From Pithys albifrons albifrons (taxonomy: Eukaryota; Chordata; Aves; Passeriformes; Thamnophilidae), in assembly GCF_047495875.1 (NCBI RefSeq), contig NC_092461.1, forward strand, positions 90,030,431-90,094,430: 64,000 nucleotides of DNA. Reading direction: 5' to 3'. Numbering within the stretch: position 1 is the stretch's first letter; every line of letters begins with the position of its first letter. The notes under the pieces were generated by a model. It saw only the letters and a program-made list of their open reading frames with translations. It was not told the DNA's origin and made no database searches. Made by a program: the position numbers and the translations under genes. Below are positions 50,799 to 64,000 of the stretch, one piece after another.

Positions 50799-53700
50799 TA
50801 ATGCAGATTTATAGCTAAACATTTATACTTACACAGAAACTTGATGTAAACTTTCTTATTGTCCTTAATTCATCTGAGGTGCTGTGTTCACAGAGACAGT
50901 ATGACAGCAACAACAGCAGCTTCTGCATGGAAGGAAGCTGCAGATCTGCAGAAGGAGAGCTCAGCGTCAACAGATATGGAAGCTCTATTGCAGACTGATA
51001 GACTAAATTGACAATTTGGACTCTTCTGCCCGTGCTCAGAGTCTTCAAAGCCAAGTTTTTTGAAGACACTTTTCACGCATTGACAACATTTAACCTATGT
51101 GCATCCAGCTGATCCAAAATTAAGGATGAAAGATTGCTAACAGTGAGATGGTGGCTCCAGGTTACACAGGAATGATTTAGACTGAACATTTAATGAACTT
51201 CAACTGATTCCCTTGTTACCTTTTAGGCAGATTTGGAGTCTCATTCTGAAGACTCAGGTTCAATGAGGCCAAAGAGGACCTTGCTTGTCAGTCTCAGCCT
51301 TAAGTCCTAACCTATACGTTTTTCACATTCTAAGGATAAGACTGAATGAGATACTGGCTCTCAGAGAGATGTAGGCAACCAAGTCTTCTGCTCTAGTTGT
51401 ACAGGTTTTTCCATTTTCTCCCTGTCCTGGGAATGAGGACCTCAGCAATAGGCTGCACTTTGCCAGCTGCAGAAAAGTCACCAGCCTCATCCTCCCATCC
51501 ATCTTGCAGAGATGAGGTCAGTAGATAGGCCCTTCTAGGCATGAATGGGATTTTGTAGCATTTTGATTGACTCAGGTCAAGCTGGTGTATGCTGTTGACT
51601 GTTTCCAACAGTCATGAGATAGTTACCAAACATTTCTGCATAACTGTGTTTCTCCTAGCTTGAGAGACAGTGTGTAGTAAAACACATTGCCCAGGTTTCC
51701 CTTTGCAGGTGTTGTAGTGTGACATGGTGTATTCTAAGGTGTCCTGAGGCAGTTCAACCACAGACCAGAAGGCATTTTGCCCCTGAAGAATTTCAAGCCG
51801 TTTCCTCCTTACTCTTGACCAAAAGGATTTAAATTACGCAGGGACAAGAAAAGCCCCTGAGCAGCCTGAGAATGCGGAGAAAAAGAGAAGATAGCTTAAG
51901 CAATCTCTGTTCTAGCCCCTGTCTCTGGACATTATTGGTACCTTGGTGACAGGTAAGTTTGTGACTCTGTAATTATCTTGGCCATTTTCATGCAGTATTG
52001 GCTGATAATAACAGAGGTGCCATAAGAACAAATTATCTTCTGATAAACACTGATTTTAAGGCTCTCTATTCTCTGCAGTATTAGATAGAAACACTATATA
52101 CCAAAGTCGGCATTACCTGACATGCTGTTGGATTAGATTTTTTTTACTGTACCAGATGCTAAATCGACTGGGACATTTTGCATGCAGTCAAAAGCAAGCT
52201 AACAAAATAATGTTTTATAAAATACTTAGAATTGTATACCTTGCCAAAAGTTTCTGTAATGGAAGATGTCTTTCTTTTGCAGATTGCCAGGTGGCTTTTC
52301 ACACATATTCACACTGTCCACATTATTTGAAAATATTTTTTGAACAGAAGAAAGATATTTTTTCTTTTCATATCTTTATCAAAAATTATCAAAAAGTCCT
52401 AGTTTTGCTAACACAATAAAATGGGAGTTACTTTTTAAAGTGGATTATACAAAAGGATTTTTTTCAAAATTTCAAGAGAGGCTGGCTAAGCAAGATAATT
52501 TATGTTGTCCAGAAAAGACTCTGTTAGTATAAGACTACATTTTTTCCTTGTATTGAAGGAGCTGCTTGGTTGTAATTAGATAAAGGGAACAAAATAAGTT
52601 AATATGCAGGTATCTGCCTTCCCCTAGAATGACCTAATACTTGTAGCAACCTGCAACAGGAAAGGAGACGAGGCTGACAGTCTGTACAGTCACTCTGCCT
52701 GTCGCTTGAGCACTATCCACCAAAGCAACCCCAAGCCTTTCTTTTCATCCAGAGCCAGCTCAGGTATGGACACAGCATCACTCATTATGATGGCTGGGCA
52801 TGCCCTGCATGCAGTGTACATCAGACCTGACAGGATCCAATCTAAGCCTGGTGTTTCTCTGGGTTCCTTTGGTGAAACTGAGCTCAGAACCTTGTGGCAG
52901 GGCTGACTGAGAGGTAAATGCATGAGGGGCCCAGGGAAGATGCAGCTTGCCAAAGTGCACTTTGTGGACTGCTGAGGTGATGCAGGTATGATGGCTACCT
53001 GGGACATTTCTGCTGCAACAATTATTGTGTACAATTCAGTACACTCGTAACAGTAACCCTCATTTTTATTTCTTCACCATAAATCCCCCTCAGGAACCCT
53101 GCTTTGCTGAGTGTAGAGGGGACCAGGCGTAACTCTGCATTTACCCAGTAATTATAGAAATTAAAAATTTGTAAATCTAATGTTATCCATTTGGTTGGCA
53201 AGGTCCATGGGTACAATTATTGACAATGCATGTGGTGAAACTGCATCAAGTACTGGGCAATTGGGATGAGCCAAAAGCACTTGCCAGGGATGACTGGACA
53301 GGGAGTCTAACTCCACTTATGAGCCAACTATTTCTTATATCCAACATGACTAGTCAGGGTCAAATCCCTGCCCGTGAGCCAAATACAAAGCAAATATGCC
53401 ATGGCCTGGGAAAACTAGGTTTCAATCCTAAATACTGAGTGACGAGAAAAATAAAATCAAAATAATTTGTGCTTTCAAGTACCAGAGTCAATAGAAAAAG
53501 CAGATGCAAGTTCGGCTGAGGTCAGACTACCTGCCACTTCCTATGGCTGTGCTGCTGGGATGGCTAGGGACAGTATGCCTGCCACTTCCCTCTCTGTCAT
53601 CCATCTCTCTCCTGTTCTCTGCTTTGTTGTAATTCCTTGCTGCAGTAGTTTTAACAGTTTCCCATGTCAGTTTCCAGTCTTCTGGAAATAAGTAAGGGTG

Positions 53701-54991
53701 TAATACTGCATGAGCTTTCAGCTTAGTGTGCACCTGATCAGTCAGTGACAGAGGAGGAGGAAGCACCTGTGAAGGACCTGCATGCCCTCCTCCACTAGTA
53801 ATGCTGGGAGTATGTGTAAGGTCTTGATAACACCATTTTTAAAGGGCCACATTTTGTCAGTTTGGTCATGGCATCTAGCCATGACAGCAAGGGATTTGGG
53901 TCTGGGAACCTCCTTACAAGGTCTTTGTCTATACTTTGCAAGCAATTTCCAACACCTTCTCCCTAGAGTGATTTCTCCATGACTGTTTCCTTTTGTGCCC
54001 ACCCTCAGCCATAGATTTAGACCCTGTGTTATGACCACATTTTCTATGTCTCCTTGGTGTTTCAGGCAACCTTCAATTTGGAATCTCTTGCCAGCAACCC
54101 TGCCTGTTTCTTTTTTCTCACCTGCTTGTGCCTGAGGTTCTCCATTCACTTGCTGTGCTTTAGCCACAGGCATAAACATAAAGAAGGAAGGAGGGATTTT
54201 CTTTCTTTAAGCTGCGTTAAGGCAGCTGCTTACTGGAACTATCTTTTACTACCATTTCATTCCAATACAAACATGGTGCATGTAGAAGGGTTTTACCCAC
54301 TTAGAAACAAGCACCTGAGATGCAGGACAAGGAAGAATGCAGCCAAAGTATTTAATTCCTGCTTGCTTCCTGCTTGGGAGGGGCAAGTGAGGTGACTTTA
54401 CTACAGGTGACAATTACAAGCCCAGGACTAGATAGGCTTTCTCAGTGAACACACTGCTGTTGCTTTACATATCCAGCCTTAGGACAATTCCTTAGTCTGA
54501 TGATGCTCTATAGGCAAACTCAGCATTCATAAACTTTCAGGTCTTCAGTACTTGACCATTATTTAAATAAAGCACTTATAGTAAAAGGAAGTAAAGATTG
54601 ATGTGTATAGAATAAATTCATCACCATTTCTCATTCTTCCCTTCATTCATTCTCTTTTCTACCGTTGTTTATTGTGATCTTTTTATGCTAAGCCTGGGTT
54701 GCGTTGTAAGATCCTTTACTTATTTAAAATGTTGTGCATGTGTATTGTGGTATACAAATATATGGAGGAGACTGACACTGGTGAATAGTGGATACTGCCC
54801 CAGTGTGATGGAAAACAGTAATTTGGTGTGGAAAAACACAAGTTCAGAGGACTGGAGCCAGTAAGCCTGTCTTCCCAGGGATTACTCTACTTCTGGTAGA
54901 GATATCCACAGCTCTATGACATTCATCAAATATGTTATCTCTGTAGCAAATAAGAGCACAGCAAAGGTGGGGAGAGTTGAAAGAGCCTTGT
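50799..54991. other. noncoding, no firmly supported feature
   Basis: Frames at 52690-53034 and 53742-54179 on the minus strand have no recognised domain. A segment at about 51713-51950 has TG...CA ends and a length suggestive of an old LTR, but no target duplication, so it is not called. No other repeat recognised. Confidence 0.4.
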
Positions 54992-55442
54992 GAACTCAGC
55001 ACTGGTGAGGCCACACCTTGAATCCTGTGTTCAGTTTTGGGCCCCTCAGGACAAGAAGGACATTAAGGTGCTGGAGTGTGTCCAGAGAAGGACAACAAAG
55101 CTGGGCAAGGGTCTAGAGCACAAGTCTTGTGAAGAGCAGCTGAGCGATATGGAGCTGTTCAGCCTGGAGAAAAAGAGGCCTAGGGAGCACCTTGTTGTTC
55201 TCTACCTGAAAGGAAGTTGTAGTGAGGTGGGAGTCAGTCTCTTCACCCAAGCAACTAGCTACAGGACAAGAGAAAATGGCCTCAAGTGGCACCAGGGGAG
55301 GTTTAGATTCAATGTTAGGAAATATTTTTTCATGGCAAGAGAAGTCAGTCATTGGAACAGCCTGCCCATTGAAGTGGTTGAGTCACCATCCATGGAGATT
55401 CTTAAAAGACATGTAGGTGGGGCACTTACAGACATGGTTTAA
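54990..55442 (+). pseudogene. CR1 ORF2 C-terminal remnant
   Basis: An open frame of 150 codons whose first half matches the C-terminal end of the CR1 ORF2 polyprotein after the reverse transcriptase core: [46 protein letters not shown]. The latter part, [16 protein letters not shown], is the usual CR1 C-terminal block. The catalytic YADD region and the endonuclease are absent because the element is 5'-truncated, so no enzymatic activity is expected. The starting Met is incidental. The open frame suggests a copy younger than its neighbours, or chance preservation. Confidence 0.88.
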
Positions 55443-55501
55443 TGGTGAACTTTGCAGTGCTGGGCTAATGGTTGAACTTGATGACTTTCATGATTCTATG
55501 A
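54992..55501 (+). mobile_element. CR1 LINE, 5'-truncated
   Basis: About 510 bases of the CR1 3' end on the plus strand, from ACTCAGCACTGGTGAGGCC through the ORF2 end and the 3' UTR (GCAGTGCTGGGCTAATGGTT) to the terminal TGATTCTATGA. The longest transposon in the window. Truncation at the 5' end is typical of CR1 retrotransposition. Confidence 0.92.
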
Positions 55502-57499
55502 GTTTCTTTCTCCAGTTAGTATTTACTTGGAGAGATGGTGGATGATTTGCTAATCCAGCCGATTATAGCACTACAGCTCCAGGATGCTGTTCCTCTCCAC
55601 TGCCTTGGACTAAATTTGGTTGTGTTCAGTGAAGTTATTCTTATTTTCACACTTCCACGGCAGTACCACTCTGTCTCTCTCCTCCTCCTCCTCAGTTCAG
55701 TACCCTCTGAATTATTCTGGACTTACACTTCCCATCAAAGTCTAGCAGGAGCCCAGGGTTGTTTTTCTTAAAGGATTTCCTATCAACTTAGCAGAGATTC
55801 CTAATCTTTTCATACAGCTAATTTGGAACAGCCAGCCTCAAAAGGCTTCTGTGCTGTTACAAACCAATATTTTTAGAGACAGTTGTAACTTAATGTACCC
55901 ATTTGGCTTCCTGTCACTGTTTCCCATGTTGAGACCATCTTGAGATCCACACGCCTCCTGCAGCACTAGAGAAGGTGGTGGATAGGAATAAAAGGAGTTT
56001 TGTTTTCTTTCACTGTTTTCAGGTGTGTTAACTAACAGGTTTTAGACTCCTGTTATTGACAGGACAAATTGTGCTTTAATATGGTTTAGTTGGCTCACTC
56101 CTAGGGCTCATATGCACTCCATAAGACATACTAAAACATTACTTGCTAAGCCTGCACTGGAATATGTAATATGGTAGTTAAAATGAGTTAGCTAACACAT
56201 TTTTGAGAAAAATGCCACTTCTACTCAAGCCAAGACATTCTGTTAATGAGTTGAATATTCCTTCTAACTCTTTCTCCAGCAAAGGAAAAATAGTTTTTAC
56301 ATTGTCCAGACCTCTGGCATAGGCTCACACAATAGGAGAGGCAAGAAGTCTGGCCCATGGGATTGTGCAAGAAGGTGGAGTGCATCCCTACCCTTCAGGT
56401 CTGTGTGCCGGGCCATAGCTGAGTGCTTGACAGCAGCCGAGTGCAGGAGGATGGAAACAGGGTCAGATACTTTAGGCTGGAGCCTGGGACCATGCTAGCT
56501 GCAGGGTAACAGCCTCTCCTGTTGATGAGGCCAACCTTTTACTGGAACACAAGGAGAAGTTGAGGTACAGAACTCCCACCCATGAAAGCTGGATTTCTGG
56601 AAAACCCTGAACTACGAAACCAGAACTCAATATCTTCTGCCATTTCTGTTGCTAAACACCATCTGAAGACCCTGCTCAAACCCATCAGTCCAAACAACCC
56701 CTGGACTGGTCAAGAAAATGTATTGGGTAGCAGGTTTTTATATCTGGAGAAAGGGCCTTCAGTATTTTCATCACTTTGTACTATTTTACTTCAGAGTTGG
56801 TTTGTTGTTTTTTCAACTATAGTTACAAATTCCAGCCGGCTATCCATAAGAGAAAGGTGCTTTTTACAAGTCTCCCATTCAGCATTTATGGCACAAATCA
56901 TGGAAATTCCTTTAGGCTATGCTGGTGCCAGACTCTGTGCCTCCCACTTTTATGTATGCTTAATAAAATGCATCTATTTTCTTATGACCAAACTATCTTG
57001 GTTTCAGTTGTATCAGAGATGAAATACAATGGCATTAGTAATCCCATATGTACAGTGCCTGATCTCCTGTTTCTCTCTGTTTCTTTAGGATCTTTTCCTG
57101 CCTTGTTGAGGAACTTTTTTCTTTTCTCTTCAGCTGCTCTTTTCTCCCTTTTTAGCCTTTTTCCTGCTGCGTCTCCCTCCTTCTTTTCCCCTCCCCCATT
57201 TACACTTAACCTTCTGTTCCTCCTAGTGTCCTGGCAGGAAGGATATAGTGCAATCGCTGCTATACAGTGACAAAAGTAAATATGGAGCTCTGAGTAAGTG
57301 CAACAGGGTCGAACAGTCCTTTTGCAATATGATACTGCATAATCTGCTTCCCTTCTAGAGATAGTTGCTTGAATGCTAAAGAGTTGTAGCTCCACTGCTT
57401 TTACAACTCAATAGTTTTTACTCTGCTTTTCTTTTGCTTTGCATAAAGGAGTTTTTTTACTAAGGCTGGTTCTGGAGCTATCTTCCAGACAAAATGTAA
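55502..57499. other. noncoding, no supported feature
   Basis: Frames at 56582-57022, 56776-57270 and 56982-57395 overlap each other on both strands and show no domain. T/C-rich low complexity lies at 57108-57200. Confidence 0.4.
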
Positions 57500-60400
57500 A
57501 GCAGGAATAAAAGGCATGGGTTCGCATTTCAGATGATTTGCTCGTCTTTTGAATATTCATATGTTTTTCCGCACGTAGAGGGAAAAAGGAGAGTTGGATA
57601 ATTTATGTGTGGTAAAGCCACACGCACACACAGAGACACAGGAAGGCTTCTAATGCTAAATCCCTATGACTAAGCACCAAATATAGTAAGCATTCTCTTT
57701 AAACAACTGCTGATGGTATGTGGGCTTTTTAACTTTCCCAAAGAAAATAATGAAGCATAAAAATTTTTGAAAGAGTCTGTATGACTTGGGGGTCTACATT
57801 CCATTGAAAATCAATGGTACTTCTGCATCCCAAGTTCCCTGTCACTTGTGAAAAATTAGCAATACTAAGTGGTGCCACTGAAGTGTATTTTATGTGTCTC
57901 CTACAAAGGAGTGCCTTTAATGTGCCACCAGAAGTTGAAATTATGGGTTACCTTTTTTACATAACCAGTTAAATATGAGTAGTTTAATTAACTGCCTTAC
58001 AGAGACAGATGCTTTTTAATACCAGTGAATTTTATAGTTTAAAGGTCCAAGATGACTGCTTGACATTCACCTGGGTCAGGAGGCAAGATGTGGTCCTGGT
58101 ACATTTTCTTTGGCTGTAAACTGCCTTCTGAGGTTGCCTCCCGCACGCTCTCGCATCCACCATGCCACAGTTCACTGTTACCCTGAATTGTACCGATACA
58201 ACTTTCTGGGAGGCTGCACTGTAAACTCACCATTAAAAATTAGTCTCCAAATCCCTCATGTTCTCTCATTTCCTTAACCATTTTATAGCACAGTGTCACA
58301 GTTTTATTGGCACACATCAGAAAGAGATAAATTGCAATTCAAGAGCTGAAGCTTTTGGGAAAACTGGGACTGGCACCATCTCTAGTCTCCTTCCCAGTCA
58401 AATAAAATGTAAACCATGGAACCACTTTCTGAAGTCACAACTTCCAGCACTCTTCCAGCAGCAGTGTCATGCTAAAGAGTCCCTCCTCCCAAGTTTTAAT
58501 TGCTGTCTTTTTGCTTGTCTTTCAGTTTGCCAGGCTGCATGGTCACTGAGATCAACAAGCTGATCCAGGTTTCAAATGTACAAATAAATATATTATGTAC
58601 TAAATTTATAAATAAACAAAGCAAACAAACAAATAAATATGGATTAATAAAATACAAGTCAATGATAGTAAGTAAACTGCAAATAAGTATACAGGTTTTA
58701 CTTCTACTTTTTTGGTTTTTTGAGAGGAAGCATGTAGCAAATTATGTAGAAGGGGAAACAGGAGTGGCTAAGCCAGTATTATGGGTAAAACATAAATCTT
58801 CATAAAAGTCACTGATGACAATTCTATTGATTTTAATGGTACGTGTTGGATTCCTGCATTTTGGAACCTTTGCAATATATTCCTGAGAACAATGACAGAA
58901 GAGAGAGTTGTAAGGTAGGGGAGCTAGAATAGCTGAAGGAGAGGGAAGGAGAACCCTGAGATTTCCTAAGAGGTTGCTTTGGGTTTTATCTTTAAAAGGA
59001 ATACCCTTTCTCAAATACAAGCATTTAAACTACTTCTAATATTCAGGAAACATCTGAATTTACATTACAAGTAATGAAGTAATGTCTTAAAGCAAAATAA
59101 ATGTGAAGCAGCTTAGAGTTTCAGCAATATCTTTCTCTGAAGATGACACTACACGCAAAGGTGTCTCAAGTGCTGAAGAAGACAAAGTTTTATTTCATGC
59201 TGATTTACACAGATTTAACACAGCTGAAACTGTGCACCTCAGCTACAGACGGTCACACGAACCAGAGAAAAAGCAAAAAATTGTAATCCTACCAGGAAAC
59301 AGAATAGATCCAAATTCTACACTCATGAAAGTGACACCAAATAACCCTCACCTAGTAAGCTAAAGATGAAACCTTATAGCCAAGTACCTAGTTTATAGGC
59401 TAAGAGTGTCTCCTCAAACTCATATTTGTGTGACACTGCTTTTGTGAAACACAAGACCTGTGTTGTGTCAGTAGGATTAGATCTAGAGCCTTATTTCAGA
59501 AAACTCATAGTTCTAGGTAGTATGGAATTATTTCAAAGATCTGGCCCATAATAAGTCCTACAAAGATGTAATCAGATGCAGATGCTAAAATTTTTAAAGT
59601 TAAATCCCTTGTTAAAAACTCTGGGAGGAGCCTCAAGTATTACAAACTATCATGATAAATAATAAAAGCCACAGTTCTTGAATTCACATGACACTGTGAG
59701 GTTCTCATTTGGCAATAGAGGCATTTGTTACCCCTTCTTGTTCTGAAGAAAAAAAATCTTGAAAGTGGAATTTTAAAGACTGCAGCAGCATCAAACAAAA
59801 CAAATTACGGAAAACAGAACTAGCCTGTTTTTCAAGTTGGTTTTAATCTCAGAATTCTTAAGCCAATCTCTATATTTTGATGACTTGTTGATTTTGCACA
59901 GATGGAATGTGAAATGCCTAGGCTGGCACCAAAACCTTGGTTAAAATAAAAAATTAAAAAAAAAAAAGGCATTACTATGATTTGATCTGAGGATGTTCTA
60001 GATACTCACAAAACTATAGACATTGAGCTTTGTCCATGGTATGCTGTTTACTTGAATGCTTAAATATACATTTCAAGAAGCAATGTAAGGCAACTAAACT
60101 GAAAATATTGGCTATAGTTAGCATAATGCAATAGGATGGGGAAAAAAGGAAATTTTATACAGTTTTGTAATACGTGTTTTATTAATCTGAGGGCTATTTT
60201 TGACATATTCTCTTTAAGTACAGCCATAGAAACCACAGGGTGTGTTATGCAGGGAAACAGAGGCTGGAAATAGAGAAGTGAATAAAATTATTCACAGTGA
60301 TAAAATAACAATTGGAATTAGAAATAAGGTGACATATCATGTTCTCTGAGGTTGAGACTTTTTTTGTGTTACAAACCTAGCATGTTGTGGTCACTACTCA

Positions 60401-62699
60401 GAAACAAATGAAGGAAAAACAGAAAGAAAACCAACTAAGACACTTCAGACTTGTGAAGACTGTCACAGGACTCTACAAACTACAGCTATCATGGGAAGTG
60501 CAGTATTGGAGTCAACCAGAGCCATGGCTTGGGCCAGCCCCAGGGAGCAGAAGCACTAGCAGTGGCACTGAAGAACTGGGAATAGGGATGCATCCCAGCA
60601 ACAGCAGGTGAGGAACTCACTAAGTGCAGAGGAAACATAGACAAGGTGAAAAATAGATGAGTTAAGATGGTGTTGGTACAACAACAGAGTTGCAACATTA
60701 TAATAGCGTAAAGTGGTGCAGAGAGAAGTAGTTTGTAAGAGAGTTCCTATTTCTGTTTCTGGAAAAACAGGTGTCTGGAACACCAGAGGTTTCTGGATGC
60801 TACATTTTTAGTTTTCACTTTTAGAAAGAAATATGTTGAAAAAAAGAGAAAAAAAAAGAATGTTATCATGGATGAGAAGTGACTTTTATTTATTATTTTT
60901 ATTTATTTTTAAGTGTTTGTTTCCACTGCAGAGATTGGAGATGTGGTTTCATGGACTGAACTATTTTAGCAAAGAAATTACCTGTGAGTAGCTTCACATT
61001 ATAGTCATATTCTGTTCAAATGACTTGAAGTTCTCAGAAGTAATTCCATACTATGTTAGAAAAAAGTAATTTTATAGGTAAGGTACTTTTTCAAAGGTGG
61101 GACAGTGTATGTGCACGTGGGTGCACGTGTGTGTGTAAAGGTGCCCATTGTCTAATGTCTAGTCTGGTTTTTGCAAATATACCACACCTCAGTTATTGGA
61201 TATGCAAACTTAAAATGGGTCACCTTTTTTTCACCATGTGCTCAAGCAATGAGTAAGAGATGCACATTTAAACAAGGCAGAAAAAATACCCCTTAGCACT
61301 ACAGCCAGCACAATACAGAAGGAACGAGGTGGGCAAAGAAAGATAAGGAGTAAAAGACAGCATAAGCAAGCAAAAAGACTGACTCTAAAATCAAGAGATG
61401 AAAGAATCTTCTGTATAGATGTACTACAAGGCAAATTAATGCTGTTACTGAGGAGCTTGATTTACGTGGTTGGCCTTTACATGCCAGCTAATCTTTCTAG
61501 GCACTGACCTTGTCATGAGTGTTTGTGTAATCTTTGAATAAGAATACAAACCTGCTTTTAAATAATATTTCCATAATGGCTAGATGAGAATTTTGCAGGA
61601 GCATTATACATAAAAGGCCCAGAACATGTTCCTCTTCCCACAGCGGGGGTACCAGCCCCCTGTTCTTGTGCTGCCGTGCAAACAAACATCCACCAAGTCT
61701 AGAGGGCTACAGCACTGTAGCACAGATTTTGGCTCTTGGGTCATTGCACCCAAGAGCATAGACACCAAAACATGCTGTACAGCAACAGACTTATAGCTCA
61801 GGCAGCTGGAATTAAATTACACATGAGAGTGTGTTGCAGACATGTTTTCACAAAACATACTATGACTAAAATGTTGGGGGCAACCAGGACAGCTGCAGCA
61901 TAAGCTCAAATCTGAACTTCCATGCAATGCAAGCCAAAGAAGGCCACATAATACCTTTTTCCTCCAACCTGACCAGGAGTAAGCCTTTGAGTTTGACAAA
62001 TCAATGTCAAAGCCCAGTACTGTAAAAACAAATAACAAAACTAACAAAAACCCTGAACAACCCAGAAGAGCTAATATTACCAACTAAATGTTTTTCAAAC
62101 TAATTCTAGAGCAGAGAGCCAGGCAGAAGATAGGAGAACCTGAAAGTCTGGAAGTTTAAAGATGCTCTAGTGGCTAAGGAAGCACTACACAAAATGCCTA
62201 ATACTTAAATTAATAAATGTTACTCAAAATTGCCAATAAATTGACTTTCAGGGCTGTTAAAAACTCACTTTGACAGTACAAAGTCAACCAACAACACATT
62301 GTTTTAAGAAAAGGTACCACAGAATATGGAAAGTTTTAGTTATGAAGCTCCTTTAACTGTTCACAGAATTATATATGAAAATTTTGATAGTGCAGCCTCA
62401 GCAGTTGGTGCTGCTACCTGACCAGAGTTTAGTTTTATGTTGAAACCAGCCAAGACAAGTACAGGTTTGGCATATCACAGGCGGGAGTGCAAAAGAGTTA
62501 TGGTCTGCAACTTGTTTTCTACAAATATCAAAATGTGCAAGGAGTAGTTTCAAACCAATTATTCCTCTTTCTGCAAATTACTTTCTCTGTGATAACATCC
62601 AGAAGTGGAAAGACTAATTTTAGCTGGAAAGTTCACAGAATCTTACAGAGTCACAACCACAGTCACAGCTAATTTGAGGCAGAGAAAGTTAAAACACTG
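57500..62699. other. AT-rich noncoding stretch
   Basis: No gene, RNA or transposon recognised. Simple A/T sequence occurs at 58580-58640, 59948-59967 (poly A with few interruptions) and 60886-60912. The segment 57520-57620 has GAATATTCATATG and CCGCACGTAG words and could be regulatory. Confidence 0.4.
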
Positions 62700-63060
62700 T
62701 CAAAATATAAATGCTTCCTTCAGCTGATTCATTAGTTTGCATATCATAACAAGGACTTTGTGTTCTTGGGTAAGGTTAGTGCCTCGAGAACATCCTGCAG
62801 ATGTGTGCATTCTCAGTCCGAGTTTCTTTAATTTGTTATGCAAACATCAATTCTTTTTAAATACTGGAAAAAGGACTTTTATTGCAGCTAAAAACCATCA
62901 GCATTAACAATAGCTGTTCCTGCGATGCTGTTTTTGGGGAGAAAGGAGGACACCATATTCTAAACAGATGTTTACCCATTAATGAAGGTTGTATTACTCA
63001 TTAGAAGAGGTTTAATTGGCAGACAAACCAGCTAGCAAGCGAACTCAGTAAGTCCTGCTC
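62700..63060. promoter_or_regulatory. putative POU/SOX-type enhancer block
   Basis: E-box CAGCTG (62721-62726), homeobox CATTAG, octamer-like TTTGCATAT (62736-62744) and SOX-like AACAAGG (62748-62754) lie within 35 bases, and a second octamer-like TATGCAAA sits at 62838-62845. This is followed by ATTAACAATAG and CCATTAATGAAGG words. The clustering is typical of neural or stem-cell enhancers; no alignment run. Confidence 0.33.
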
Positions 63061-64000
63061 CAAGCCACGAGGCCTGGCATTTTTTGACATGTTAACTATT
63101 TTTTCCCTCAAGGAAACCATGAACTTTTAAAACCCCAAAGAGTCTAAGAGCAGAAAAGTCTGAGGCTGGCTTATATTTTCATTTTTCCCTTTTTCCTTGG
63201 ATTCATGTATTTTAAAGGTATGGAGCAAGGGCAGAACTAGCAGAGGAGGGCTCCGTTTTGGCAGGCTTCAGAAAGAATGAAATTTGGGACTTTCTGCCTT
63301 AGAATGGCAGTTGTAGCAGCTCCCCAGCAAGCAAAGCAGTACTCAGCTGTGCTTTGGATTAAGCAAAATATTTTAGGTGGTCAACTTGCCTGTTATTTTA
63401 CCCAGACTGTCCTGCCATGGGTTTTTCATTTCTCTGAGCCAGGCTGTGAGGACAAGGGTGAACTGACAGGCACCCAGGTGGTGGGAAGAGGCACTGCCAG
63501 AGGCTCCCACTCCAGCCACCTGATTCCCTGACCTCTCTCCCTTAAAACCCGGTCACTGGGTTGCTGGGGGTCACTAACAGCTCCCTACCACCTCTCCAAG
63601 ACTCCCAATAGCTGGGACAGGAGGGAGAAAGAAAGGTGAGGATTTCTTTGGTGCCCTCTGGGAGGTTACTTCAAGCCAGATGCTCTTACCTCTGCTTTGA
63701 GTTATGACCACTGGGGACCTTCTTTGGTTTTTTGTTGAGGCACATGGGATGTGGCTCCCACCTGGTATTTGGATTGAGGGCAGCAGCATGGATCAGGAGA
63801 CAGAGTCCTCTCTGCCTAGTAGGTTTCCTGAGGCTTCCAGATGGTTTGGGGAGCGCTAAGAGCCACTGGTCTATGGGGTCCTGGTCCATTTTCCTGCTCC
63901 ATGTGAAGAGGAGAAAAAAACTAATTAGGTTCTCTCAGGGATTAATATTGTGCCAGTTGATGCTGCACATCTCAGCCTGACTGAAGTACCTGGTTAAGTG
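63061..64000. other. noncoding, no supported feature
   Basis: Slightly more GC-rich near 63400-63900. Short frames on both strands, none with a domain or splice support. Confidence 0.4.

Noticed and set aside
51713..51950. Possible solo LTR with TG...CA ends
   Set aside because: Length and ends fit, but no matching target-site duplication, no polyadenylation signal, and I could not recall a matching family with confidence. An avian LTR library search would decide.
53742..54179. Minus-strand frame of 145 codons
   Set aside because: Briefly considered as a retroviral remnant, but no recognisable motif from gag, pol or env is visible.

Overview
The window looks like nuclear DNA from a passerine bird. 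The best evidence is a tRNA-Ile-headed SINE with a CR1-like tail (about 25057-25190), the architecture of TguSINE1, which I know from songbirds. Four CR1 LINE copies or tails (25.5, 49.1, 50.5 and 55.0 kb) have the 3' ends typical of bird genomes. There are no bacterial-style compact genes, operons, CRISPR arrays or intact rRNA/tRNA genes. Almost every open frame is short, lacks domain content and looks like chance. The one clearly meaningful open frame is a CR1 ORF2 remnant at 54990-55442.

Layout. 1-12.6 kb: AT-rich noncoding DNA with three simple repeats (a GGGAAAA heptamer and two TG/CG tracts) and two short stretches that could be exons (2716-2834 minus, 5169-5270 plus). 12.6-13.0 kb: a CA/C-rich degenerate repeat. 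13.3-17.2 kb: a cluster of three CpG-dense blocks, almost certainly a promoter region and the functional centre of the window. It holds GC boxes, an AP-1 site, a palindromic CRE, a 20-base G run and a possible minus-strand first exon ending at a GTGAGG donor. 17.2-64 kb: a long AT-rich landscape with no recognisable gene, a retroposon cluster at 25.05-25.75 kb, isolated CR1 copies at 49-55 kb, and several blocks with dense homeobox/POU/SOX/E-box/RFX-like words that may be enhancers.

Interpretation. A broad multi-part CpG island inside tens of kilobases of gene-poor DNA is the usual layout of a developmental regulator or a long-intron gene whose coding exons mostly lie elsewhere. I cannot name the gene, and I could not chain the candidate exons into one transcript. 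Exon and enhancer calls rest on reading splice consensus, frame openness and motif content by eye; no alignment was run. I found no convincing undescribed system. The items most worth checking are the CpG-island cluster, the membrane-segment exon candidate near 2.7 kb, the exon-like run at 4.88-5.27 kb, and the palindromic X-box block at 37.5 kb.
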